NCBI GenBank assembly: GCA_009760855.2
Contig: WPIO01000048.1
Span: 57,501-121,500 of the forward strand
Length of the DNA stretch: 64,000 bases
Source: Cristatella mucedo
Lineage: Eukaryota > Bryozoa > Phylactolaemata > Cristatellidae
Direction: 5' to 3'
Translations under genes and position numbers: made by a program
Part shown: piece after piece, positions 10,485 to 20,836 of the stretch
Layout: every line of letters starts with the position of its first letter
Position numbering within the stretch: the stretch's first letter is position 1
The notes under the pieces: generated by a model
Told to the model about the DNA's origin: nothing
Databases searched by the model: none
Seen by the model: only the letters and a program-made list of their open reading frames with translations

Positions 10485-11978
10485 AAAGAATCGAGAAGCG
10501 ATTGGCTAGATCATCACAAGGATCATCAGGTAAGGAGCTAATCTGGGAACGGTTGAGGAGATGGTTTGTTGTCGACATCAGCATTTTTGGATTGTGCATC
10601 TGTGATTCAACAATGTTTCTATAGAAGCTAGACTTGGCCTTTGCTAGGATCGTTTGGTACGACCTACAGTAGTCTTCATATGCCTGTCGATGGACTGTCA
10701 GTCCGGATATTTTGTATGCTTTTTCAAGCTTGCACTTAGTTGACCTGGCTAGTTTAATGTGTGTTGTAAACCATAGGCCGTCTTGGCGGGGTCGCACAGT
10801 GGGCTTTGTCAGAGGTGCAAACTCGTCGAGCGTGCCAGCTAGTGTCGTGTTGTAGCTATCTACCAATGATGACAGATCGGAGGGAGGACTGAGCAGCAGA
10901 GGTGAAGCAGATATTCTCGCACGGACAGAATCGATGTCAAGGGACTCAAGGTTTCGCGATTCACATGTAATTTTAGAGGAGGAGGTGGGCACACACTGTT
11001 GATTGAATAAGATTTGCATGTGGTCAGATAAGCAGGATTTGGTAATAATTGGCGATAAAAAAGTTCAGTTGTATGAGAAAATCTGGTCGACTGTGCGACC
11101 CTTGATATGAGTAGGGCCATGCACATAAGCCACAAGAGATTATGAGTCAGTCAATACACGAAATGTGGTCCTGAAAGCGTCAGATCAGTTATCAAAGTGA
11201 ACGTTGAAATCACCCATGACGAGGAAGGATCAATTTCTTGCACACAGAATCGAAATCAGATCGGAGAAATCTGAGATAAAGGAGGATTTGGTACCTGGTG
11301 GGCGATAGACTACTGCCACTATCGGTAGCTTGTTTTCGGATGAGACCAAGACAATTGATTCAAAAGGCTGCTTCGAGGGTACTGCAAATGGCTTGAAGTT
11401 AAATTTCGAGAGCACGATAATAGCAACTCCAACTTCAGTTTTATTTGATCCAGGGGTGTGAAAGAACGAGAAACTAGATGGGATAGCGTCTTTAATTGTC
11501 GGGAAATTATCGATTTTAGCCAAGTTTCACTTAAGGCGAGCAGGTCAATACCATTTTCAGAAATAAGGTCGCTTATTACCAGTGGTTTATTGCACATTGA
11601 GCGAGGATTCCAAAGGCAAGCGTTAAGTCTGGCCGACGGAGTTGCAACAGGCCTGATGACCACTAAGTTCGAAAGCTTTACAGTGACGCATGTGGGGGGA
11701 GAGTGCTCAGCGGTTCGAGGCCATGCAAGCAATACCAAACGAGCGGGTACTCAGCCCGCAGTTCTCGCCCAACGAGCGGCGGCTGACCAGGCGGTTCCGG
11801 CCACCGCGGCGGCTACGGGGTGCTTTTCTTTTGTTAATGCATAGTTCCTGAGTCTTGCAACAACATTAGTATCTAGGAATGCATTTGATCTACGATGACG
11901 AAGCGATAACAGCTGCTGACGATCATAACTAACAAGCAGGTTACTAGCCGCCGGCGTAGCTAAGGCAGCCGCCAGCAT
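10369..11978 (-). pseudogene. LINE AP-endonuclease and linker region (inactive copy)
   Basis: Frames at 11,751-11,978, 11,319-11,738, 11,230-11,523 and 10,369-11,019 follow one another with frameshifts. Recognisable endonuclease blocks are ACLWNPRSMCNKP, GIDLLALSETWLK and VAVVYRPPGTKSSF. The 216-aa frame after it is the linker between endonuclease and RT. The order matches a single-ORF2 architecture of L2/CR1 type. Confidence 0.82.
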
Positions 11979-12079
11979 GGGAGACCCAGCAGCCCGAAGC
12001 GATAAGCGTTTAGATATTCATAGGCACGTAATTTCTTAGGCGTTACGGTCAAATAACGTAACACACTAATCATCATTTA

Positions 12080-12444
12080 ATACAACTGGATTACCATTAC
12101 CTGAATTCCAATAAGTAGATGCTATAGCATAGCTATTCATGTTTAAATCACCAGTCATTGTATCACCAGTTTTTTAACATAATTATTTATTTGACTAACA
12201 TTAAAACCATCAGCAGGATTAAAACCTGATCCAAAATTAGTAATTGGTTTGCCAGCAAGATTCACTGATGCTCCTGAATTAAAAAAAAAACAAAGTTTGC
12301 ATCTGCATAATATTTTCTTACAGCATCACCATCATTTATTGGATCTGATAAATTTATAAATTTATTTCCATTCGCATTAAGATCAGATAGTATATTTCCA
12401 TTAATTTTTGAAATTTTATCAGTTGAATCAAATTTTGCAATCAT
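12080..12444 (-). pseudogene. fiber-like protein I, N-terminal part
   Basis: Begins at ATG 12,444. The start segment contains SKINGN, shared with fiber II, then a stalk repeat (NLSDPINDGDAVRKYYAD), then after a frameshift in a T-run the ITNFGSGFNPADGFN segment, and after a second frameshift in an A-run the block TGDTMTGDLNMN. These are the trimeric-fiber stalk signatures common in phage tail fibers. The LINE insertion cuts the gene near 12,070. Confidence 0.75.
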
Positions 12445-12650
12445 CTATATATTCATAGATTAATATTTTACTTCTCTCTAATATTTCTCTCATAATCGAA
12501 ACTATTCTTGCAAATATTCCATAATCTTCCTCCTTAACAGCTTGAATTTCTACTTCTTTTATATAATATTTTATATCATATCCATTACTTATTGTTAAAA
12601 AGGCCCATATTAACTTATAACATCAAACTCAAAATCAACGTATTTCTCAT
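12428..12650 (-). CDS. small unidentified viral ORF
   Basis: An open minus-strand frame ends with TGA at 12,428-12,430, overlapping the fiber I start codon by about 15 bases. It reads through YDIKYYIKEVEIQAVKEEDY and ends YEYIDDC before the last residues. No clear start codon is visible; it may be the continuation of the upstream nuclease gene after a frameshift near 12,650. Function unknown. Confidence 0.4.
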
Positions 12651-12652
12651 CC

Positions 12653-13330
12653 TTAAGAAGCAACATCAATAGTGGTTGTAGTAGGTTGTAGTTGTAATAG
12701 TAGTTCTCTAATTGGCATGTCGAAATCATAATTAGTAGGTGTTCTAACATATCCTGCTGCTATGTAGTCTACAGGTTTTCCATCAAAATTCAATCCTTCA
12801 ACACAAATCTCAAACTCACTCTCAGAGTAAAAACATCTACTTAATTTTAGTACATGAAGACCTAGTAAATACTGAGCAAGATGTTTTTTGTAATAAATTC
12901 TTCAAAAATACTCCTACTCCATAAACACTTTATTTCAATCATATTATCTGCATCTATTATTCCGCCAGGAAAATAGCGATAAACTCCATCACTAGTAAAA
13001 CAATCATTTGCGTTTTTTATCTTTCTATCTAGTTGAATTTCTAGAAATTTAGAAGCAATAGGTTTGAATACATTTCCAAACAAAATTTGAGGAAATCTCA
13101 TAGGAGAGTTATTAGCAATATATTTGTTTTATTTTTCTATTTGCAATTAATTCAATATCACAATATATTTGGGCTCCAAACACCATATCATTTCCTAAAA
13201 CAGAATAAACTTCTGAACCACCTATATTTAACGGCATATATCTTTTCCACTCATCTGAACCTTGAATAAAATTAGTTTTTTTTGCATTAAATTTGGAAAG
13301 TAAAAAATTATTAAAAATCTTGTCCATCAT
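12653..13330 (-). pseudogene. YqaJ-type viral exonuclease/recombinase relic
   Basis: Starts at ATG 13,330, overlapping the end of the capsid gene by about 20 bp. The first part has a Trp-Lys-Arg block followed by IGGSEVYSVLG, the N-terminal signature of YqaJ-like nucleases. After a frameshift near 13,105, GNVFKPIA and then IIDADNMIEIKC match the family's middle and catalytic regions. The family normally has Glu in the first of these and an Asp just before the Gly-Leu/Ile of the second; this copy has Lys and Gly there, while the ExK pair (EIK) is intact. Such enzymes resect DNA ends for recombination and packaging. Another frameshift near 12,870 precedes the C-terminus. Confidence 0.65.
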
Positions 13331-14841
13331 AAAAAAATATTCCTTTACTACAAGCAAAGTTAGATCCACTACCATTAGATGTTAGTTCAGCAGTATTTTC
13401 ACAAATAGTCAAATAATGAATTAGAATTGTATTAGTTGCATCAGGCACAGTAGTATTGAATTCAATAGTTACATCAAATCTTGAAGTTACTCCAAGAGGC
13501 TCATCATTGTAACACATATCAATAGCATCAATAGGATAGAGAGACAACCACTCAGGATAAGTAATATCAACTGGTTCAGTAAGCTCATTAAGACCAAGAT
13601 ATTGTTTTCTGAATGTTGTGAAATCCATATATTCCGGAGCACATTTTCCAAGTTTTGGTGCACTAGTTCTTGCAACAGCAGGATATTGTTTAGATTAATT
13701 AGCAAGCACAGTAACCTTTTTAATATCACAGTGATTGGAAGTGCAAGGGTTTCCTGTGTAATAATTGTATTTATTGTAGTTTTGAGCTGCAATAATTAAC
13801 CATCGAACTTTATTAATTGTATTTTGAACTGATAGTGTTTTAGTAAACTTAGTACCTTGATTCAGACTATTTATGGTAATATTTTCATAACGTCTTACTC
13901 TATAGGGAAGTCTTATTTTCTTTGATCTTTCACTTGAGATATCAGCAAGTGATCTTTGAATACTTTCTTTAGGAATTACACATGGAACCATTAGTCTCAT
14001 TTTTAACATTGCTATTTTAAAACCAGTCCAAACACCATCTCCATTAGCTAGAACAGTATCTTTAAAAGAGATTACATTGGCTTGATTTGCAGCAAGACCA
14101 GTTGCACATGTAATAATAGCATCACAATCCGTTCCACCAACACGAGTCATTTCAAGTGTATAAGGAATATTATAAATAATTGTATTCACATCAGCACAAA
14201 AACCAGAAATTTGTTATAGAGGAAGTGCAATACTAAATGTTCCTACAGTATCAACAAGATTGTTTATAAGACCTCTCCTATAAATGAATCCATTATTTGA
14301 ACTATTTGCTCCAGAAGCTGCAGCACTAGAAAAAGAATTGTTTAAAGCCATATCATCCAATGAATTTGCATCATCTTTTTTCCAACCAGTCGCAAGTCCT
14401 TCTGTTCTATTATAATCATTTGGATAACACAGATGTTCCATATGTGTTGAAACAGTTCCAACACCTTGTGATAGTCGAAGACTTACAATTTCTTCAGTAC
14501 CAAGTCTAACTTTCATAGTAATAAATAACCATGCACCAGCATTGTTAACAAGACCAACAGCTAAATTACGTTTTGGTGCAACATAAGGATTAGTATTTGC
14601 ATAAGCTCCTCAGAGTATTAGGTACTTGCAGTTGACCCTCAAGTAAAAGATAAGCATCAGATAGAGCATAACACATTTGTTGTTCACCAGGAACAATAAA
14701 TGTAACTAGTTTACCAGCAATATAATCAGTTTCATTTCCATTCATTTGATAGCATTCTCTGTATTGATAATCTCTAAGTTTATGATTTGGGAAATCAATA
14801 TCACCCGATTCTAGTACAGTATCAATAGGAGCACTTGCCAT
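13311..14841 (-). pseudogene. double jelly-roll major capsid protein
   Basis: About 510 codons from ATG 14,841, with a frameshift near 14,605 and in-frame TAA at 14,214-14,216 and 13,695-13,697; the frame continues unchanged across both stops. The N-terminal strand LVTFIVPGEQQM followed by a Leu-rich strand, the central GTFSIALPL block before an Ile-Tyr-Asn-Ile-Pro segment, the RLMVPCVIP strand and the late block VTSRFDVTIEFN fit the double jelly-roll capsid proteins of Polintons and polinton-like viruses. It lies directly downstream of small virion genes and overlaps the nuclease gene start. The protein would form the hexon-like trimers of an icosahedral shell. Assignment rests on remembered family patterns, not on a search. 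Confidence 0.75.
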
Positions 14842-14874
14842 TTCTTCTCTATATAAAAAACTAAAAATTAATTT

Positions 14875-15231
14875 CTACTTTGAATATATAATCCAGCTCC
14901 TATTCTTTCTCATACTTCCACCATATCCACCAGGTCTATTAACATAAGGTACAACAGCTTTCTCTTTTATTACCTTCTCTATCTCTTTATATGCTTTTGG
15001 AACATTCTCTTTAAGAGTCTCTGAATAGTTTTCTATTTTTGTTTCATCTTCTTCTATCTTTGCTTTTCTAGTTTTTTAGATTTTGGTTCAAGTTTTCCAA
15101 GCATGGCACGTTTAATTTCAATATCCATCTATTTAATCTTTCTATCGTAATCCTCTTCTTTCTTTCTTTTCTCAAGTTCATAGTTCAAGTTCCTCCTTCC
15201 TTCTTTCTCCTTCGAGTGTATCATCATCCAT
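14875..15231 (-). pseudogene. charged coiled-coil-type virion protein candidate
   Basis: Starts at ATG 15,231, overlapping the upstream gene's tandem TGA stops. It is very rich in Lys and Glu (ELEKRKKEEDYDRK), has a frameshift near 15,180, an in-frame TAG near 15,132, a second frameshift near 15,080, and ends with a Gly-rich and basic tail (GGYGGSMRKNRS). No family recognised. Its place immediately upstream of the capsid gene suggests a small core or scaffold protein. Confidence 0.5.
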
Positions 15232-15472
15232 GTCTGCTACGTTTGTTAGCATATTCTTGATCTATCTTTCCTTTCTTTGTTTGTAGTTCAATCAGTTTTC
15301 TCGTTTGATGCATTTCAATACCTTTATTATCAATATTCATACTTAGATCTGTTAATCCAGTTACTACAGGTGCTACTTTACCAACACCATCAATTAATTT
15401 ATCTGATAATCCTGATCCACTATATTTACCCTCATGTATTCTACCATGACCAATTCTTGCATAACTACCCAT
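15224..15472 (-). CDS. small virion-type protein, intact
   Basis: An 82-codon frame with no internal breaks, ending in two consecutive TGA codons. The start MGSYARIGHGRIHEGKYSGSG is Gly-rich and basic; the second half is an amphipathic helix ending in basic residues. It is packed between the two neighbouring structural genes, 9 bp from the gene upstream. Function unknown. Confidence 0.6.
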   Translation of the reverse strand: MGSYARIGHGRIHEGKYSGSGLSDKLIDGVGKVAPVVTGLTDLSMNIDNKGIEMHQTRKLIELQTKKGKIDQEYANKRSRHG

Positions 15473-15481
15473 TGCTCTACA

Positions 15482-16351
15482 TTACCTTGAAATTTCTATT
15501 GTTGCAACTACGTTAGTAATGATATTTAAAGGGTTTCCATTTTGATTACTAAGACTTATTTTAAATGCACTTATTGAATCTATATCACCACGCGTCGGTA
15601 AATACAATATATTAGGAATATCTAGATCAACGTTATCTCCAGGATTTATACCATAAATATCAATAATATATAAAGATGAAGATTGTTTTAAAAATCCACT
15701 TCTTCTTTCTATATAATTCTTAAATGGATCAACTAAATCACAATCTATACTAATCCATCCCCTTCCTTTATTATCTGGTATTACCATTTTATTCCATGTT
15801 TTATAAATTCCAGAGTAATACATAGCCTTTGCTATTGCTTAATAACGAGTTCCTGTAACATCTTTATCATTAATAGTTCCTTGTTTATTTGCATTGAAAC
15901 CTAATTTATCTCCACTTGTTTGTTTAACATCAGTAGCATTTCTTCCAAGCAGAACAATAAAGTTGCCTGTGACCTGCATAATTATTTTGTCGTCAGTATC
16001 AACACTACATTTTATTCCTGATGATCCTTTTTTACTAGTATCATAAAAAGCACTAAAAGAAATTAAAGCACTATTTATAGTTGAAACAATTTTAGTACTA
16101 TCATGGTATCCAGTAGGAATAATCATTGATGAGCTTATTGAGTCTTCTAATTTATACCTAAACCAAAGCATGTCATTAACTCCAGCAACAACATTTGATA
16201 TAATTGTATTTGTATAAGTAAACTCTACTCTACGTAAACCAATTTTATTATAACCTAAATCAGATCCAGGCGTAATTGGTGGCACTAATGCTTTTGTTTC
16301 TGCACTGCTTGTTCCAGTTAATCTTATATACATTCTTATATTAAACTTCAA
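15482..16351 (-). pseudogene. probable minor capsid / penton-type protein
   Basis: 290 codons from ATG 16,351, interrupted only by TAA at 15,839-15,841, across which the frame continues. The sequence is beta-rich with repeated Ile/Val strands, and GYHDSTKIVSTINSAL resembles an element common in spike-base and minor capsid proteins. It overlaps the upstream gene's end by 11 bp. The gene order (between ATPase and major capsid gene) matches penton or minor capsid genes in Polinton-type genomes. A direct family match is not secure. Confidence 0.5.
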
Positions 16352-17179
16352 GAATTTCTATAACAACTGTAATTTGTTGTGAACAAAAATTTAATACTTT
16401 CAAGTTCTGATCAGTTACAGCAACTGTTATGTCAGAAATAGAGTCACTGGTAGTATTATGGTATTCAATCTTTTTTGGTTCATGTACCATTTCTTCCCAT
16501 GGATAGAAATTGTAAGCAAAACTTCTTAATACTTGAGTTTCTTTTCCATTTATAAAACTTGTTCCACTAGCAACCATATTACCATTTACAAGTATAAGAT
16601 TTAGATCAGAAACAAAAACTTCATTTTCAGATATAAACTTAACATTAAGAGAACAAACTATTTTATCTGTAATACTTGGATACATTGTTAAAAAGTTTGG
16701 ATCAGTTGTACAAGCAGAACCAGTAAGACCAAGTATTCTAGAAATACTACATTTACTAGCAAGAAATGTCCAACTAACAGGCATTTTCATCCAAGAATCA
16801 GAAGAAGCAGTATCAAAACCTAGTTCAAATTTATCTTTAGTTGCACCTGATTGTGTAATAGAGTTAGTAATCATATCTACAATACCAATATTTACATCAT
16901 CTGATAAAGCAGAATAAATTCCAGGTCTTATTGCTGTTATTTGTTATGGTCCACCAGAAACTCTATAAACAAAAGTATTATTAGAATCTTTAATGTTTCT
17001 TACAGAGTTGTTTCCAACAAGCTTCTTAAAACAAATTTTAAAATTGTTATTTCTTAATAAAATTGGTTTGTCAATGTGAGTCTTAATAGAATTAGTATTT
17101 CCAGTTATATTGAAGACATATAATTATTTAATTGATTGACTCTATTTTCTAATACTTTCAACACTCCTAAATATAGCAT
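16341..17179 (-). pseudogene. probable virion structural protein
   Basis: Begins at ATG 17,179 with a short coiled-coil-like start (LENRVNQLNNYM), a frameshift near 17,120, and TAA at 16,944-16,946. The 177-codon remainder (16,341-16,874) is continuous. It is beta-rich, with MPVSWTFLASKCSI and a late VIEILEV strand. It overlaps the next gene. Likely a capsid-associated protein by context; family not recognised. Confidence 0.5.
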
Positions 17180-17248
17180 TAACACTTTTCAATCATTGAA
17201 TCATAATTCAATCATTCAATCATAAATCAGTCATTCCTACATATCATA
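17180..17248. promoter_or_regulatory. AT-rich intergenic spacer with short direct repeats
   Basis: The words ATTCAATCAT and AATCATAA recur several times within about 50 bp. It is one of the few spacers longer than 50 bp in this gene block, so it may hold promoter elements for the minus-strand genes. No factor site is recognised. Confidence 0.3.
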
Positions 17249-18247
17249 TTAAAGTTTATTTATCTTTGCAGCATAAGACTTTGGAACTTTTCTAGATCTA
17301 GCAAAAAAATCAACAGCAGCACTTACATAACTTACAAGCCCATTATTTCCAGCAGCAAGTTCACGAATCCAGTAATCAATCTTATCAAAAAAGTTCTTTT
17401 TCACTGCTTACAGCTAATGGAATTACTTCTACTCCTTGACCTACTGCTTATGGTTTAAACTTTGGCGTAAGATGCTCCAAAATTTTTTGTTCTGTTTCAG
17501 TTATTTCCTTCTTTGAATCTAACTCTGAAAAGACGTTGAAAAGAGCTGCACCGTGAAACTGTTCTTTCTTTTTTTTCGTTAAGATTTTTATAGTATCTCT
17601 TACATTACCAGATACGTCACCTTTTGTAACAAGTTAAAGAAGAATTGCTTTATCAGTCATAGGTTTAGTAACAACTGGAGCACCAATTGCGAGTGGTTCG
17701 CTCTCATAAAATTCTTCTGCTAAAGCCCTCTTTTGTATTGGATTACGTGTACATGGAAAACGCCAAATTGTTCACCTCCTTGTTTCGAAAGTTTATCAAC
17801 AGTGTATTTTATTTCTTTATTAGCTGCACGAGTCTTTGCTTGATTTAGTCTTTTAACTGCTCTATTTAGATAACCAGATTTAAAATCTTCAGATAATTTA
17901 CCTATTACACTAGAAATAGCTGGAGGTGCTTTTTGATCTAATGCCTTTTTTAACTGCTCTATTCTCCATTTGAATTGCAAGTTTAAGTCTTAGTCTTTCA
18001 AGTTTTTCAATATCTGTTTATCCTAAATTATCTTTCGATTTCTCTAATGCAGGTTCATAAAGTTCATGTTCTATTCAATCTTTTGCAATCATTTCTGCTT
18101 CAATTCTTTGTATTTCTTGACTGTTATCAAGTATGGTACAATATGTAAACTTTCTAAATTATCAAGTTTATTTTCCCAGTCAAGTGCTTCTTGAAAAATT
18201 ACTCTGCAAGGTTTATTTTTGCTTCAGTATATCTTCCCTTTAATCAT
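17249..18247 (-). pseudogene. alpha-helical virion or core protein candidate
   Basis: About 330 codons from ATG 18,247, which lies 12 bp past the end of the ATPase gene. It is broken by stops near 18,226 (TGA), 18,078 (TGA), 18,022 (TAA) and at least two TAA in its second half, plus frameshifts near 18,130, 17,950, 17,750 and 17,390. Blocks are highly charged and helical (LSEDFKSGYLNRAVKRLNQA, LTKKKKEQFHGAALFNVFSE). The C-terminus (KVPKSYAAKINKL) is basic. No known family. Confidence 0.5.
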
Positions 18248-18258
18248 TCCTATATCTA

Positions 18259-18930
18259 TTAAGTATTAAAAAAAGTTATTAATAATTTTCCTGTACTATC
18301 AACAGACCAAACACTTCCGTCTGATTCAGCTTAAGTCAAATCGACAACACAATATCCAAATCTATTTCTAGTACAAGAGTTAACTCATTCTTTGAATTGT
18401 TTCTTATCTACATTGCCAATATATGCATCACGAATATATTCAATATATGTAGCATTTTGTTTAAAGATTATAATCATTTTTTTATGATTTCAAATTTCTC
18501 CTATAGGAATATTAGTAAATCTTTGAGCAAGATAAAACATGTTCAATCCTTTATGTCTTCTACGTGTGAAATAGTGTGAGATTTTTTATTGATCTTCTGT
18601 CATTGGATAATCTAGTACAACAACGTTCTTACAATTCTTATAAGAATCAACTTCTGGCACATCACCAACACCATTAGCCCAAACATAGCAATGATTTTCT
18701 TTAGTCATTGACGTAAGACCACGATACAACTTTTGATCTAAACTTGAAGCAGTTATTATACAAGTATCATAATTTAACATTCCATAAAATATCCAATTCA
18801 TTACTAACAGTGATTTACCTGTACCACTCGGTCCAAGTACTAATGCTCTAATAGGAACATTAGGCAATCGTTCTATATGTCCAGTATCATTATCTTGTCC
18901 AAATTTAAAAGCTCTAACTCTTAGCGACAT
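18259..18930 (-). pseudogene. A32/FtsK-type DNA packaging ATPase
   Basis: Starts at ATG 18,930. Walker A is GPSGTGKS at residues 33-40. The Walker-B-like strand NVVVLDYPM (residues 102-110) has Tyr after the Asp where a second acidic residue is usual. Beyond an in-frame TAA (18,586-18,588) the same frame gives YFTRRRHKG and FYLAQRF, matching the sensor region (FTRGRH...Q) of packaging ATPases of Polintons, adenovirus-like and giant viruses. Further in-frame stops are TGA 18,490-18,492, TGA 18,385-18,387 and TAA 18,331-18,333; the frame ends with TAA-TAG at 18,256-18,261. The enzyme drives viral DNA into the capsid. About 224 codons is the usual size. Confidence 0.88.
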
Positions 18931-18949
18931 TTTCTATATTATAGTAGAT
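18931..18949. promoter_or_regulatory. 19-bp divergent spacer between ATPase and zinc-ribbon genes
   Basis: The two start codons face away from each other with only 19 bp between, including a TATATTATAG stretch. Any promoters must overlap the coding starts. Confidence 0.4.
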
Positions 18950-19132
18950 ATGGAAATTTATTGTATGAACTGTAAAAAAACAACTTATACAATTCATGAA
19001 GAATATGTTGAGGTTAGTAGTACTAAAGGATTAAGGGGTATGGAAAAAGGTGTTTGTACTATTTGTGGAAGTAAAAAGGCAAAGTTTTTTAAACTAAGAA
19101 GTACACCAGCTACAATTGGTGGAAGTGTTTAA
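18950..19132 (+). CDS. zinc-ribbon protein (DUF5679-like)
   Basis: 60 codons from ATG 18,950. Two CxxC knuckles, CMNC (residues 5-8) and CTIC (36-39), with GVCTICGSKKAKFF after the second, match the small zinc ribbons common in this virus group. The terminal TAA (19,130-19,132) is in frame with the downstream protease-region frame, so the two may originally have formed one protein. Confidence 0.75.
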   Translation: MEIYCMNCKKTTYTIHEEYVEVSSTKGLRGMEKGVCTICGSKKAKFFKLRSTPATIGGSV

Positions 19133-19596
19133 TCACATGGAAAGAAAGGAGGTTGTATAGAAGGTATTCAACAAAAACTTGCCAAACTTAAAAGTATATT
19201 GACACGCTAAAAAAAAGTAAAATCAAAACCACTAGCAGATCTAGAAAAAATAATTACATAAAAGAATTAGATATAGAAAACTTTAGAGGCGTATTTGCAT
19301 GGGATGAACTAACAAAACCGTTAGAAAATGAATGTCTTATTTGTAATACAGGAAAGTCAGATCTTGCAATCTGTCATTGGGTAGCACTTAAAAACCAAGG
19401 AGAACAATGCATTTACTTTGATTCATTCGGAGCTCCACCAATGCCAGAAGTAATAAATTACTTTGGTGTTTTATCAAGCTTTCAGACTTTTAAGCTACAA
19501 GAATACGATCAAGCAGATTGTGGAAAAAGATGCTCAATCTTTATAAAAATAATGCAAGAAACAGATTGTGGAACTACAATGCAATTATTAATTTAA
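19133..19596 (+). pseudogene. adenain-like cysteine protease (virion maturation)
   Basis: The frame holds FRGVFAWDEL, then CHWVAL with the catalytic His (codon at 19,375), IYFDSFG near 19,421-19,440, and DCGKRC with the catalytic Cys at 19,519-19,521. This is the His...Asp...Cys order of adenovirus-type proteases that process capsid precursors. An in-frame TAA at 19,208 and a frameshift in an A-run near 19,245 disable it. It ends at TAA 19,594-19,596. The upstream half has no start codon of its own that is obviously used, supporting an origin as one frame with the zinc ribbon. Confidence 0.85.
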
Positions 19597-19625
19597 TTTA
19601 TACATTTTTTGTTTCCATATATAGA

Positions 19626-19945
19626 AATGAAAATAAAAAATGTGTTGTACTTGGAAATTCTTCAGTTGTCATTCCAAAAGGAAAACATGCTCGTGGTCGT
19701 ATTGAAGAAAAAACTAGTAAAGATTCTAAGCCTTACTTCAATGCTTTGATCTATATCTCTGAAGATATGAGATCAGCACTTGAAGATATTGCAGCAAGAG
19801 CAAGTACGAAACTTGAATATAGTGGTTATGATATTCTCAACGATCAGCTATTGAAGTAAGATTTGATTTTGGTAGCAAGCCAAGTATATTCTTTGATCAA
19901 TACTCTTCAATAATCTTCAATACTCTTCAATTCATATACTCTTTG
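19626..19945 (+). pseudogene. unidentified viral gene, 5' part, cut by a LINE
   Basis: A frame beginning just after ATG 19,627 (one base out of register) reads CVVLGNSSVVIPKGKHARGR and continues to 19,859, where a frameshift near 19,845 leads to another open stretch (VRFDFGSKPSIFFDQ). The LINE at 19,948 ends it. It follows the protease by about 30 bp. Function unknown. Confidence 0.5.
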
Positions 19946-19947
19946 AT

Positions 19948-20836
19948 CTGGCTCTGCCATCATATCTCCTGTCGAATCGGCTCGAAATCTAGGAGTCATA
20001 TTCCAAAGCGACCTCTCGTTAGACGACCATATCAGCTCCACAGTCAAATCTGCCTATTTTCAGCTTCATAACATTGCTAAAATTCGGGCTTATTTAGATG
20101 AGGATACCACATCCAAGTTGGTCCATGCATTCGTGACATCCCGTCTCGACTTTTGCAACTCACGGCTTACTGGCCTACCAGCATGTACGATCAGGCGATT
20201 GCCGCTGGTGCAAAACACTGCAGCTAGGCTTGTCTGTCGTGAGCGTTGCAGATCCCACATTACTCCACTTCACGCCGACCTGCACTGGCTACCAGTCAAG
20301 CAACGGATTGACTTCAAGGTTTTGTTGCTCACTTTTAGGTCCCTTCATTCTCTGGCTCTAGCCTATCTCTCCGATATACTCCCCCATCAGGCCAAGCATC
20401 GTACCACCCGCTTTTCGGAATCCAACAGTCTACAAATACCTCGTTCAAACCTTAAATCCTTTGGAGACCGTGCATTTAGTTCGTATGCTCCCAAAGCCTG
20501 GAACTCCCTCCCGACCTGCGTCAGAACATCCCCTGACCTGACCACATTTAAAAGGAACTTAAAAACACACCTATTTAGGACAGCATTTACTGGGTCCCTG
20601 TGATTCGTCCTTCACGTGCTTATGCGGGCTGACACTGTGCATGCTGCCACTAACTACATTTGCATGCTGACCCTGTGCATGTCACTCCTAACCATGTTAC
20701 TCATTTTTTTTTCTAGCATGATTTTACTTACCATTCAATTGCATTTCGCTTTGCAGCAAATGTAAAGCGCCTAGAAAGAGATTAAGTTCTCTGAGGGCAC
20801 TTTATAAAATGCATTATTATTATTATTATTATTATC
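19948..20836 (+). mobile_element. 5'-truncated LINE inserted in viral gene
   Basis: Starts abruptly within the RT thumb region (SARNLGVIFQSDLSLDDHIS in a frame broken early), continues as an intact 161-aa C-terminal frame (20,118-20,603), then the common 3' UTR with the stem-like end at 20,757-20,805 and an (ATT)n tail. It has the same family and end structure as the copy at 3,721. Confidence 0.93.

Larger units (their letters stand above)
8567..12070 (-). mobile_element. near full-length LINE inserted in fiber gene I
   Basis: On the minus strand the element runs from about 12,000-12,070 (5' end, boundary uncertain) to an (ATT)n tail at 8,567-8,580. It contains a short N-terminal region, an AP endonuclease, a linker, the reverse transcriptase, the C-terminal region and the common 3' UTR. 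It interrupts a viral frame, so it is younger than the virus insertion. Its own frame is broken in several places. Confidence 0.93.
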
